Positions 31,371 to 41,226 of a stretch of 64,000 bases of DNA are shown piece by piece. A program made the position numbers and the translations under genes. This DNA is from Actinomyces sp. (lineage in GTDB: Bacteria; Actinomycetota; Actinomycetes; Actinomycetales; Actinomycetaceae), in contig JALCNR010000001.1 of NCBI GenBank assembly GCA_022649165.1, positions 248,001-312,000 on the forward strand. Direction: 5' to 3'. Below the pieces are notes generated by a model. The model saw nothing but the letters and a program-made list of their open reading frames with translations. It had not been told where the DNA came from and did no database searches. The stretch's first letter is position 1. Every line of letters starts with the position of its first letter.

Positions 31371-32495
31371 TCAGGACGGCTGGTACGGGCTGACAACGAC
31401 CTCGACGCGCTGGAGGTCCTTGACCTCGCTGTACCCGGTGGACGCCATGGTCCGCTTGAGCGCGCCGATGAAGTTCAGGGACCCGTCAGCGCGCGCGGAA
31501 GGGCCATAGAGGATCTGCTCCATCGTCCCGACCGTGCCCACATGCGCGCGGTGCCCGCGGGGGACCTCCGGGTGCGTCGCCTCCGACCCCCAGTGCCAAC
31601 CCCTCCCCGGCGCCTCCGTCGCGCGCGCGAGGGCCGCGCCCAGCATCACCGCGTCCGCCCCGCAGGCGATCGCGCGCGGAAGATCGCCCGAACGCCCGAT
31701 CCCGCCGTCGGCGATGACGTGGACATAGCGCCCGCCCGACTCGTCCATGTAGTCGCGCCGAGCCGCCGCCACATCCGCGATGGCGGTGGCCATGGGGGCG
31801 TGGACGCCCAGGGACTGGCGGGTGGAGTGCGCCGCGCCCCCGCCGAATCCCACCAGCACGCCCGCCGCGCCCGTACGCATGAGATGGAGGGCGGCCGTGT
31901 CCGTGCACACGCCGCCGACGATGACGGGGACGTCGAGCTCATAGATGAAGCGTTTGAGATTGAGCGGCTCGGATCGCGAGGACACGTGCTCGGCCGAGAC
32001 GGTGGTGCCGCGGATGACGAACAGGTCGACGCCCGCATCGACCACCGTGCGCCAGTACTTCTGCGTGCGCTGGGGGGAGAGCTTCCCGGCGACGACGACG
32101 CCGGCGTCGCGGACCTCGTGGAGCCGTTGGGTGATGAGCTCGGGTTTGATCGGCTCGGAGTAGATCTGCTGGAGCCGGGCGATGGAGGCCTCCTCGGGCA
32201 GGCCGGCGATCTCCTCGAGGATCGGCTCGGGATCCTCGTAGCGCGTCCACAGCCCGTCCAGGTCGAGGACCCCGATGCCGCCCAAGCGCCCGAACTGGAT
32301 GGCGGTGGCCGGGCTCATCACCGAGTCCATCGGAGCGGCCATCACAGGGATGTCCACGTGGTAGGCGTCGATCTGCCACCCGACTTGCACGTCCTCCGGG
32401 TCGCGTGTGCGCCTGCTGGGCACCAGCGCGATGTCGTCCAGCGAGTAGGCGCGCCGTCCCCGCTTGCCGCGGCCGATCTCCACTTCGTTGCTCAC
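31371..32495 (-). CDS. guaB3: GuaB3-family IMP dehydrogenase-related protein
   Basis: TIM-barrel protein of 374 residues related to IMP dehydrogenase but without CBS domains. Family markers: IGRGKRGRRAYSLDDIALVP at the start, IPVMAAPMDSVMSP, GGVCTDTAALHLMRTGAAGV and RRDYMDESGGRYVHVIADGG. At the loop where true IMP dehydrogenase has its catalytic Cys (GPGSICTTR in this genome's GuaB), this protein reads GGGAAHSTR, so the Cys is replaced. Its role is therefore uncertain. The start is GTG 32495. TAGGAT at 32502-32507 lies 6 bases upstream on the minus strand with no ribosome site, fitting a leaderless transcript. Confidence 0.9.
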   Translation of the reverse strand: MSNEVEIGRGKRGRRAYSLDDIALVPSRRTRDPEDVQVGWQIDAYHVDIPVMAAPMDSVMSPATAIQFGRLGGIGVLDLDGLWTRYEDPEPILEEIAGLPEEASIARLQQIYSEPIKPELITQRLHEVRDAGVVVAGKLSPQRTQKYWRTVVDAGVDLFVIRGTTVSAEHVSSRSEPLNLKRFIYELDVPVIVGGVCTDTAALHLMRTGAAGVLVGFGGGAAHSTRQSLGVHAPMATAIADVAAARRDYMDESGGRYVHVIADGGIGRSGDLPRAIACGADAVMLGAALARATEAPGRGWHWGSEATHPEVPRGHRAHVGTVGTMEQILYGPSARADGSLNFIGALKRTMASTGYSEVKDLQRVEVVVSPYQPS

Positions 32496-32726
32496 GTCAC
32501 GATCCTATCGGCCCGCCGACGAGGGCGTCCCTGCCACCGCGCCCCGGTTGTCCCGGCCGGGGCGGACGTCTTCGTCGGCCGCGCCCCCTCAGCGCCCGAG
32601 ATCGCGGAGGAACCCGGCGGCACCGAGGGCGATGCGTCCCTGGCGCCCGCCGGCCCCCTCCCCCACGCGGCCCGCGGCCTTCTGGGAGATCCGCGGAGGG
32701 AGGGGCGCCCGTGGGCACCGCTCGGC

Positions 32727-33488
32727 TCAGTTGCGCGAGGCAAGGAAAGCCGCCATCCGCGGCGCCCTCCCACAGGCCGCGACCACCGCCGACGCCAGCG
32801 CCCGGATCGAGGAGATCTCGGGGACCGGCGGCGTGCCGTGGATGCGTTGGGACTCCTCCGCGGCCAGCGGGAGCTCGGTGCAGGCGAGCAGGATCGGCAC
32901 GGGCGCCCGGTCGGTCAGACGCCGCCTCACCGGTTCCCATTCCGCCACCGACTCCTCCACACGACCGGCCTTCACCAGCCGTATCGCGCGCATGAAGGCG
33001 TCGATCTCCTCCTCGCCGGGAACGCCGACCCGCACGCCCCGGCGCGCCGCCGCCTCCTGGTAGAGGCCGGTGCGCAACGTGCCCCGCGTCCCGGTCAGCC
33101 AGCAGTCGAAGGGTTGGCCCGAGGTCGGGGCGTGCAGGTCATCGAGGGCGTCCAGTGTCGACTCGACGATCGAGATGATCGGGACGGGCACCTCGTCGTG
33201 GAACTTCGGCAGGAAGTAGTGCGCGGTGTTGCAGGGGATCGCGATCAGGTCCGCCCCCCACCGCGCCAACCTCAGGCAGTCCGCCTCGAGCGGCCCACTG
33301 ACGGTGTCCCTGCCGGAGAGGATCGAGTCGGTGCGGTCCGGGATCGAGCAGTCGCTCAGTGTGATCGACACCAGGTGGTCCTGATCCCGATCGGCGGGTG
33401 TCGCCTCCGTGAGCTCCTTGAGGAACTCCGCGGTGGCGGCCGGACCCATCCCCCCGAGGATGCCGACCACGGGTCCTTCCCGCTCCAT
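32727..33488 (-). CDS. aspartate/glutamate racemase family protein
   Basis: Cofactor-independent amino-acid racemase of 253 residues. It opens with VGILGGMGPAATAEFLKEL, and the two catalytic cysteines are in PCNTAH (Cys86) and LACTELPL (Cys203). The ATG overlaps the stop of the dicarboxylate transporter gene by one base (TGATG). As third gene of the aspA-dcu operon it most likely interconverts D- and L-aspartate, feeding aspartase; glutamate or another amino acid cannot be excluded. The next 230 bases on this strand lead to guaB3. Confidence 0.88.
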   Translation of the reverse strand: MEREGPVVGILGGMGPAATAEFLKELTEATPADRDQDHLVSITLSDCSIPDRTDSILSGRDTVSGPLEADCLRLARWGADLIAIPCNTAHYFLPKFHDEVPVPIISIVESTLDALDDLHAPTSGQPFDCWLTGTRGTLRTGLYQEAAARRGVRVGVPGEEEIDAFMRAIRLVKAGRVEESVAEWEPVRRRLTDRAPVPILLACTELPLAAEESQRIHGTPPVPEISSIRALASAVVAACGRAPRMAAFLASRN

Positions 33489-34798
33489 CAGCCGACCACC
33501 AGCTTCGCCAGGGGGAAGCCGATCAGCACGGCCACGATGACGGACACGGTGCCGGGCAGGATGAACGGGTGGTTGAACACGTACTTCCCGATACGGGTCG
33601 ATCCCGTGTCGTCCAGTTCGACGGCGGCGACCGTCGTCGGATAGGTCGGCAGGAGGTACAGGCCCGTGACGGCCGGGAACGAGGCCACCATCACGGAGCC
33701 GGCGACCCCCAGCGCCTGGGCGACTGGCATGAGCGTGGCAGTCGTCGCGCCCTGCGAGTACAGCAGCGCGGAGGCGAAGAACAGGACCACGGCGAGGAGC
33801 CACGGCGCGCTCTCGACGATCCCGCCGCCCGCCGCCTTGATGGCGTCCAGGTTCCCGTTGACGAAGGTGTTGCCCAGCCAGGCGACGCCCAGGATGCACA
33901 CCGCCGCGGACATCCCGCCGCGGAAGACGGATCCGGTGGCGACCCTGGTCGGATCCGTCCTGCACCACAGGACGATGACCATCGCGGCCGTCAGCATGAT
34001 GATCATGATCGCGGCCTCACGGGGGTACGGCGGGTTCTCCACCAGTCCCAGGTTGTCCGAGATCAGGATCGCGTAGAGCATGACGATGACGATGGCCACC
34101 AGGAACACGCCGACCGAGCGCTTCGCGCCGACCGGGGCCTTGGCGATCTCGGTTTTCGTGTGCGACACCAGGCCCTTGGCCTCGCGCTCCTGGTAAACCG
34201 GATCGTCCTGCAGCTCGCAGCCCTGATGGGAGGCCACCAGGGCACCGACCATGCACCCGACGAAGGTCGTGGGGATCGCGACGAGGAGGATCTGGTAGTA
34301 CTCGACTCCCGCGGGCTGGGCCGCGGCGGTCATGGCGATCGTCGCCGCGGAGATCGGCGAGGCCGCGATGGCCACCTGCGAGGCTACGACCGAGATCGAC
34401 AGGGGCCGTGAGGGGCGGATCCCCTCCTCCTTCGCCACCTCGGAGATGACGGGCAGCGTCGAGAAGGCCACATGGCCCGTCCCGCACAGCAACGTCATCA
34501 GGTAGGTGACCATCGGGGCGTAGAACGTGATGCGCCTCGGGTTCCTACGGAGCAGGCGTTCGGCCACGCCGACCAGGTAGTCCAGGCCGCCGGCGGCTTG
34601 CATGGCCGAGGCCGCGACGATGACGGTCATGATGATGCCGAGGACCGTCCACGGGATGCCCGTCTCCGGGTCGACCGGCAGCCCCAGCAGGCCGAGGACG
34701 ATGACGCCCGCGCCGCCGGCCAGGCCGATGCCGATCGACCCGATCCTGGCCCCGATGAGGATGAAGACCAGGACAACAATGAATTGGATCCAGATCAT
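33488..34798 (-). CDS. anaerobic C4-dicarboxylate transporter, DcuA/DcuB family
   Basis: Inner-membrane antiporter of 436 residues, the length of E. coli DcuA/DcuB, with about ten to twelve hydrophobic segments. Family blocks: [60 protein letters not shown] and [20 protein letters not shown]. It would exchange aspartate, fumarate, malate or succinate across the membrane during anaerobic growth. The start ATG overlaps the aspA stop by 4 bases (ATGA), so it is translationally coupled with aspartase. The racemase follows with a one-base overlap. Confidence 0.93.
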   Translation of the reverse strand: MIWIQFIVVLVFILIGARIGSIGIGLAGGAGVIVLGLLGLPVDPETGIPWTVLGIIMTVIVAASAMQAAGGLDYLVGVAERLLRRNPRRITFYAPMVTYLMTLLCGTGHVAFSTLPVISEVAKEEGIRPSRPLSISVVASQVAIAASPISAATIAMTAAAQPAGVEYYQILLVAIPTTFVGCMVGALVASHQGCELQDDPVYQEREAKGLVSHTKTEIAKAPVGAKRSVGVFLVAIVIVMLYAILISDNLGLVENPPYPREAAIMIIMLTAAMVIVLWCRTDPTRVATGSVFRGGMSAAVCILGVAWLGNTFVNGNLDAIKAAGGGIVESAPWLLAVVLFFASALLYSQGATTATLMPVAQALGVAGSVMVASFPAVTGLYLLPTYPTTVAAVELDDTGSTRIGKYVFNHPFILPGTVSVIVAVLIGFPLAKLVVG

Positions 34799-36255
34799 GG
34801 CACGATTTCCGTCTCTGGTTTGTCGGTGAAGGTCTCGCCCATGTAGCGCGGGTGCATGAGGTTCTCGACGGAGAGGGCCTCGTCGATCTCCTTCTCCGTG
34901 AGCAGTCCCTTCTCCAGGACGACCTCGCGGACGGACTTGCCCGTGGCCGCGCACTCCTTGCCCACCAGGTCGCCCTCGTGGTGGCCGATGAGGTCGTTGA
35001 GGTAGGTGACGATGCCGATCGAGTTCATCACGTAATCCCGGCAGCGGTCCTCATTGACCACGATGCCCTGGACACACTTCTCCCGCAGCGTGCGCACGGC
35101 GTTGGTCAGCAGCTCGACGCTCTCGAACATGCACTGAGCGATGACGGGCTCCATGACGTTGAGCTGGAGCTGTCCGGCTTCGGCCGCCAGCGTCACCGTC
35201 ACGTCGTTGCCAATGATCTTGAAGCACACCTGGTTGACGACCTCGGGGATGACCGGGTTGACCTTGGCCGGCATGATGGAGGAGCCCGCCTGCCTCTCGG
35301 GCAGATTGATCTCACCCAGGCCCGCGCGCGGCCCCGAGGACAGCAGACGCAGATCGTTGCAGATCTTCGAGAGCTTGGCCGCCACCCGATTGAACGCGGC
35401 ATGGACGGCGATGTAGGCACCCGTGTCGGACGTGGCCTCGATGAGGTTCGGAGCCCGCACCACCTCAAGCCCGCTGACCTCGGCCAGTCGGCGGGTGACG
35501 ACCTCGGGGAACCCGTCGGGCGTGTTGAGCCCGGTGCCGATCGCCGTGGCCCCCAGATTGATCTCCAGCAACAGCTTGCAGACGTACTCAAGGTGGCGGA
35601 TCTCCTCCTCCACCGTCGAAGCGAACGCGTTGAACTCCTGGCCGACCGTCATCGGCACGGCGTCCTGCAGCTGCGTACGGCCCATCTTCAGGGCCTTCGC
35701 GTGCTTCGAACCGACATCGCGGAAGTCCGCCGCCAGCAACCGCAACTGCTCCTTGAGCGGCTCGACCATCCGGTACACCGCGAGACGAAACCCCGTCGGA
35801 TAGGTGTCATTGGTCGACTGCGACTTGTTGACGTCGTCATTGGGGTTGATCACCGAGTACTCGCCCTTGGGCCTGCCCAGCAACTCGAGGGCGAGATTCG
35901 CGATGACCTCGTTAGTGTTCATATTGACAGAGGTCCCGGCCCCGCCCTGGAAAACGTCCACGGGGAACTGATCCAGACACCGACCCTCCGTAAGAACCAA
36001 GTCGCAGGCCCGAACGATGACCTCGACGGTCGCCGCCGGCAAAACGCGCAAGTCTCCATTAGCCAACGCCTCCGCCTTCTTCACCATCACCATCGCCCGA
36101 ACAAACTCCGGGTAATCACGAATCCGGCGCCCCGAGATCCGGAAATTCTCCTTCGCACGCTCCGTATGAACCCCGTAATAAGCATCCACAGGAACAGGCT
36201 TGCTCCCAAGCAGATCCACCTCAATCCGCGTCCCCGGCTCTGATTGGCCCTTCAT
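34795..36255 (-). CDS. aspA: aspartate ammonia-lyase
   Basis: Aspartase of 486 residues: L-aspartate to fumarate plus ammonia. Superfamily motifs: [56 protein letters not shown] and the signature [20 protein letters not shown]. The AKVNP form and following residues are aspartase-like rather than fumarase-like. The ATG at 36255 has GGAG upstream. The 5' third uses T-ending codons (GTT, CCT, GAT, GCT, TAT) far more than the rest of the gene or its neighbours. It heads the aspA-dcu-racemase operon. The upstream region carries a GGTCTGACC site, matching the FadR-type regulator encoded just beyond. Confidence 0.95.
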   Translation of the reverse strand: MKGQSEPGTRIEVDLLGSKPVPVDAYYGVHTERAKENFRISGRRIRDYPEFVRAMVMVKKAEALANGDLRVLPAATVEVIVRACDLVLTEGRCLDQFPVDVFQGGAGTSVNMNTNEVIANLALELLGRPKGEYSVINPNDDVNKSQSTNDTYPTGFRLAVYRMVEPLKEQLRLLAADFRDVGSKHAKALKMGRTQLQDAVPMTVGQEFNAFASTVEEEIRHLEYVCKLLLEINLGATAIGTGLNTPDGFPEVVTRRLAEVSGLEVVRAPNLIEATSDTGAYIAVHAAFNRVAAKLSKICNDLRLLSSGPRAGLGEINLPERQAGSSIMPAKVNPVIPEVVNQVCFKIIGNDVTVTLAAEAGQLQLNVMEPVIAQCMFESVELLTNAVRTLREKCVQGIVVNEDRCRDYVMNSIGIVTYLNDLIGHHEGDLVGKECAATGKSVREVVLEKGLLTEKEIDEALSVENLMHPRYMGETFTDKPETEIVP

Positions 36256-36310
36256 GTCATCTCCTGATCGTTCAGTGGGCAGAATCACGCGTCGTTGCGC
36301 ACCGCCCGCC

Positions 36311-36385
36311 CATTGGCCAGTCATTGGCCTACCAATGGACAACCGGTCTGACCAGTGTAGGTCGTTCCTCTCGAAGCCGTGTCAA
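36311..36385 (-). promoter_or_regulatory. aspA promoter/operator region
   Basis: GGTCTGACC (36345-36353) matches the GGTC-N-GACC core of FadR-type GntR operators. On the minus strand TACACT (36354-36359) directly abuts it and TTGACA lies at 36380-36385, with a long 20-bp spacer. Downstream in the leader are CATTGG-CCTA-CCAATG (36322-36337) and a CATTGGCC direct repeat (36311 and 36322, 11 bp apart). A one-mismatch copy, GGCCTGACC, is at 36461-36469. Repression by the neighbouring GntR protein is inferred. Confidence 0.55.
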
Positions 36386-36551
36386 TTCGGCAATTCTCGG
36401 GGAGATGCACGGCGACAGACACCGGCGGGCATCTCAGAATCGGCTCCGACCGGGACAAACGGCCTGACCATTTGATGAGAGGAACGTCACCGAATGCAGG
36501 CGTCTCAGACGGGAGCGGCCTCGCGGGAGGCTCGGAGGGGTGGAGCCGGGA

Positions 36552-37250
36552 TCACCTCTCGACGTGGTCGAGTTTGGCGAATGTCGGATAGTTCTCGTAG
36601 TGGCGCTTGACCGCCTCCACGGCGGCCGCGACGTCTCTGGCGCTGATCGCCTGGACGATCGCGCTGTGCTCCTCGAAGGAGGTCTGCGCGATCGCCGGGG
36701 TGTAGTGCTCCGCCAGGAGCCACTGGTCGCATCGGGCCGCCTCCGTGATCTCCATCTGAGAGTCGGCCAGGGGCCGCGAGTGCGCGGCGCGCCCGATGGC
36801 CACATGGACGTCCATCGACGCGTCCAGATAGGCCTCGTAGTCCTCTTCCTCGAGGTACTCGCTCATCGCCTCGACCCCGGCCTCCAGGCGCAGGATGTCG
36901 GATCTCCTCGCGCGGCTGCACGCCAGCGCCGCCGCGGCGATCTCCAGGTCCATGCGCAGTTCCATGGCATCGACCAGGTCGAGGCCCGCCGCCATCCGGA
37001 TCGAGGACGACTCGCCGAAGTTCTCAGGGGCGACGGCCAGGTACGACCCGTCACCGGTGCGGCGCTCGACATCCCCCGACAGCTCCAGCGCCGACAGGGC
37101 CTCGCGCACGACCGCCCGCGAGAGCTTGAGATCCTGGGCGAGGATCCGCTCCGAGGGGAAGCGATCCCCCTGTCTCATCCGCCCCTCGGCGACCATCGCG
37201 CGCAGGTGGGCGATCACCCGGGTCACCTTAGAATCCCCCGGCTCCGGCAT
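36552..37250 (-). CDS. FadR-subfamily GntR transcriptional regulator
   Basis: GntR-family regulator of 232 residues. The winged HTH is about residues 8-75 (RVIAHLRAMVAEGRMRQGDR, FPSERILAQDLKLSRAVVRE, ALSALELSGDVERRTGDGSY). The C-terminal all-helical FCD ligand domain is about 95-220. It has the Asp/Arg and His residues usual for carboxylate and metal binding (MDVHVAIGRAAHS, FEEHSAIVQAI). The ATG at 37250 follows AGGAGG. It lies upstream of aspA on the same strand with a 296-base gap holding a matching operator. It probably senses a dicarboxylate or amino acid and controls the aspA operon. Divergent from the exonuclease gene. Confidence 0.9.
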   Translation of the reverse strand: MPEPGDSKVTRVIAHLRAMVAEGRMRQGDRFPSERILAQDLKLSRAVVREALSALELSGDVERRTGDGSYLAVAPENFGESSSIRMAAGLDLVDAMELRMDLEIAAAALACSRARRSDILRLEAGVEAMSEYLEEEDYEAYLDASMDVHVAIGRAAHSRPLADSQMEITEAARCDQWLLAEHYTPAIAQTSFEEHSAIVQAISARDVAAAVEAVKRHYENYPTFAKLDHVER

Positions 37251-37385
37251 GGCTCCTCCTGTCTCGCGCACGAGCCTCCCCGCGACGTCACACCGAGGAC
37301 AGACTACGCGCCCGGCCGGCGGACCCCGATGCCCCAGATGCCGGTGCGGGGGAGCACACTGGGACCACCCGACGAAGGAGACGTC

Positions 37386-38099
37386 ATGAACTGGACCGAT
37401 GCCCCCTGGCTGGGGTTCGACACGGAGACGACGGGCGTGGACGTGCGCACCGACCGCCTCGTCACCGCCGCCTTGGTCCTGCGCGCCGAAGGCGGGCGCC
37501 CCCCGCACGCGCCCGACGTCCAGCGCACGTGGCTGGCCGACCCCGGTGTCGAGATCCCCGCCCGGGCCACCGCCGTCCACGGCATCTCGACCGAACGGGC
37601 CCGCGCCGAGGGGCGCCCCGTCGTCGAGGTGCTCGACGAGGTCGCGACGGCGCTGGTCGACCACTGGCGTCAGGGGCACCCGGTGGTCGCCTTCAACGCG
37701 GCCTACGATCTCTCCCTCGTCGACAACGAGCTGCGCCGCCACGACCTGGGCTCCCTGGAGGAGCGGCTGGGGTCGGACCCCGCACCCGTCGTCGACCCGT
37801 TGGTGCTGGACCGCGAGCTCGACCGCTACAGGAAGGGCAAGAAGACGCTGGCGCTCATGGCCCCGGCCTACGGCGTGGCGCTGGCGCCCGACGCCCACAC
37901 GGCGGAGGTCGACGTGGAGATGACCCTGGACGTCCTGGCCGCGATGGCCGCGCGGTTCCCCAGGATCGCCCGGATGGACGGCGCGGGGATCCACCGCTTC
38001 CAGGTCGAGGCCCACCGCAGGTGGGCGGACCGCTTCGGCGAGTGGCTGCGCTCCCAGGGTCGCACGGACGACGTCTGCCGGACCTGGCCCCAGGCCTGA
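37386..38099 (+). CDS. DnaQ-like 3'-5' exonuclease
   Basis: Exonuclease of the DEDDh superfamily, 237 residues. Motif ExoI is GFDTETTG (about residues 10-17), followed by ATAVHGISTERARAEG. ExoII is VAFNAAYDLSLVDNEL (about 100-115). ExoIII is HTAEVDVEMT, with the catalytic His and Asp. It is a stand-alone protein like other actinobacterial DNA polymerase III epsilon homologues and may serve proofreading, repair or RNA/DNA trimming. The ATG at 37386 follows AAGGAG. It converges with guaB. Confidence 0.9.
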   Translation: MNWTDAPWLGFDTETTGVDVRTDRLVTAALVLRAEGGRPPHAPDVQRTWLADPGVEIPARATAVHGISTERARAEGRPVVEVLDEVATALVDHWRQGHPVVAFNAAYDLSLVDNELRRHDLGSLEERLGSDPAPVVDPLVLDRELDRYRKGKKTLALMAPAYGVALAPDAHTAEVDVEMTLDVLAAMAARFPRIARMDGAGIHRFQVEAHRRWADRFGEWLRSQGRTDDVCRTWPQA

Positions 38100-38109
38100 G
38101 GTCAGGCGG

Positions 38110-39702
<1,593 letters not shown>

Positions 39703-41226
39703 TCACGCGGGCGCGGACTTCTTCCCCGCCGCGGCTCCGTCCTCGTCACACCCGGTCGGGGGGCCCGCCAGCTGGGCGCTGATCGCGAGGAACTCCTCCA
39801 CACCGACCTGCGATCCGCCGTTCCACGAGCGCTCGGCGAAGGCGCGCATCAGGGGGCCCAGCCGCTCCGCGACCTCCCGCTCGTCCTCCGCGTCGGGACG
39901 ATCCCCCCACACGGACAGCATCGCGCCCCTCAGCCGCGCGGGGTAAGTGCGGGGAATCTCCTGGGGACCGCCGCGGGCGGGGGTGAACAGGCCGGGGTGC
40001 CAGCCATCGGCCCATAGGCGTTCCGCCGTCGGATGCGCGTACCCCGCGTTCTCGCCCAGCACGTAGTAGAGATGCCGGTCATCGGCGTTGACCACCGCGC
40101 CCATGTCCTCCCAGGCCCGGGCCAGAGGGACCATCCGCTCGCTCCAGTTCGACCACCACATCGTCTCCGTGCGCGCGTCGGGCCTCACTCGGCGGGAGCG
40201 GAACATCCCGTCGTTCCACACGCGCGGGATGATTCCTCGGGCCCTCAGGCGCTCGCCCATCGCGTTCGCGAAGGCGGTCAGCAGATCGAAGGGGGTGGCG
40301 CCGAGTCCCCACCGTTCCTCCGCCGCCCGCCACAGCGCCGGGTAGCGGGCGACGTCGTCGAAGTCCACGAACTCGTCGCAGCCGAGCGCCCAGCGCGAGG
40401 CGCCGGGGAACAGCGGCAGGTAGGCGTCCATCAGCCGCTCCGCCAGGTCCCACGCGCGGGAGTCCGCCAGGTTGAGGGCGCCGCGCACAGGGGCTCCCCG
40501 GGCGTCCCTCAGACGCAGGTCCGGGAACGATCGGAGCACATGCCCGAGATGGCCGGGCATGTCGAGCGAGGGGATCACCTCGACGTGCAGGTCCCCGGCC
40601 AGTGCGAGCAGGCGCTCCACCTCGCCGGGGCTCAGGGCCCCGGGCGAGGCGACGGACGGGAGATCCTCGCTGAGGACCCCCACCCCCTCGTTCTCCGAGA
40701 AGTGGAGCTGAAGGGCGGTGAGTCCGACGTCGGCCATCTCCCGGATCCGGTCCCCGATCCAGCCCGCCGTGTAGCGTTTGCGAGCGATGTCGAGGTTGAG
40801 CGCCCGCTCCGCCACCTGGGGGACGCTGGCGACCCGCCCCCGAGGCACGCCCCCGGTCACGCGCAGAACCTGGAGCAGCTGCCTCGTCGCGCGGAAGACC
40901 GCGGTCGCGGAGCCGCCGATCACCTCGACGGTCCGCCCCGTCGTGATGACGAAGCCCTCGCGGGCCGCGGAGGTTTCCCCGCGCATGCGGAGCACGATGT
41001 CACCGGGACGAGGCGGTCCCTCCGCATCGTCGAGGACGGCCGCCGGGAGGCCCGTGAGGCGTCCAAGCTCGTCCGCGATCCGGCGGGCCTCCGCCAGGAG
41101 CGCCCGGCGGCGGGACGCCTCGACCACGACGCGCGTCGTCTCCCCCGGGAGCCAAAGCCCGCCGGTGAGAGCCCGGCTGCCGGGGACGGGCAGAGCCGGC
41201 CACGCCGGCGGCGGATCGCGTCTCAC
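39703..41226 (-). CDS. GH20 family beta-N-acetylhexosaminidase-like enzyme
   Basis: Glycoside hydrolase family 20 type protein of 507 residues. It has the N-terminal GH20b-like alpha/beta domain (to about 130), then the TIM barrel starting RALNLDIARKRY, with LQLHFSENEGVGV, SLDMPGHLGHVL (222-226 DMPGH) and the catalytic Asp-Glu pair in ALGCDEFVDFD (Asp284, Glu285). The usual GGDE is GCDE here. No signal peptide, so it is cytoplasmic. The GTG at 41226 overlaps the GH3 stop by 4 bases (GTGA). Probably removes beta-linked GlcNAc or GalNAc from imported glycans; lacto-N-biosidase-like action is an alternative. Last gene of the operon. Confidence 0.82.
   Translation of the reverse strand: MRRDPPPAWPALPVPGSRALTGGLWLPGETTRVVVEASRRRALLAEARRIADELGRLTGLPAAVLDDAEGPPRPGDIVLRMRGETSAAREGFVITTGRTVEVIGGSATAVFRATRQLLQVLRVTGGVPRGRVASVPQVAERALNLDIARKRYTAGWIGDRIREMADVGLTALQLHFSENEGVGVLSEDLPSVASPGALSPGEVERLLALAGDLHVEVIPSLDMPGHLGHVLRSFPDLRLRDARGAPVRGALNLADSRAWDLAERLMDAYLPLFPGASRWALGCDEFVDFDDVARYPALWRAAEERWGLGATPFDLLTAFANAMGERLRARGIIPRVWNDGMFRSRRVRPDARTETMWWSNWSERMVPLARAWEDMGAVVNADDRHLYYVLGENAGYAHPTAERLWADGWHPGLFTPARGGPQEIPRTYPARLRGAMLSVWGDRPDAEDEREVAERLGPLMRAFAERSWNGGSQVGVEEFLAISAQLAGPPTGCDEDGAAAGKKSAPA

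Noticed and set aside
32536..32565. CGCCCCGG...CCGGGGCG hairpin upstream of guaB3 as a riboswitch
   Set aside because: A simple GC stem with no purine-riboswitch core; guaB3 appears leaderless, so it is more likely the end of the racemase operon.
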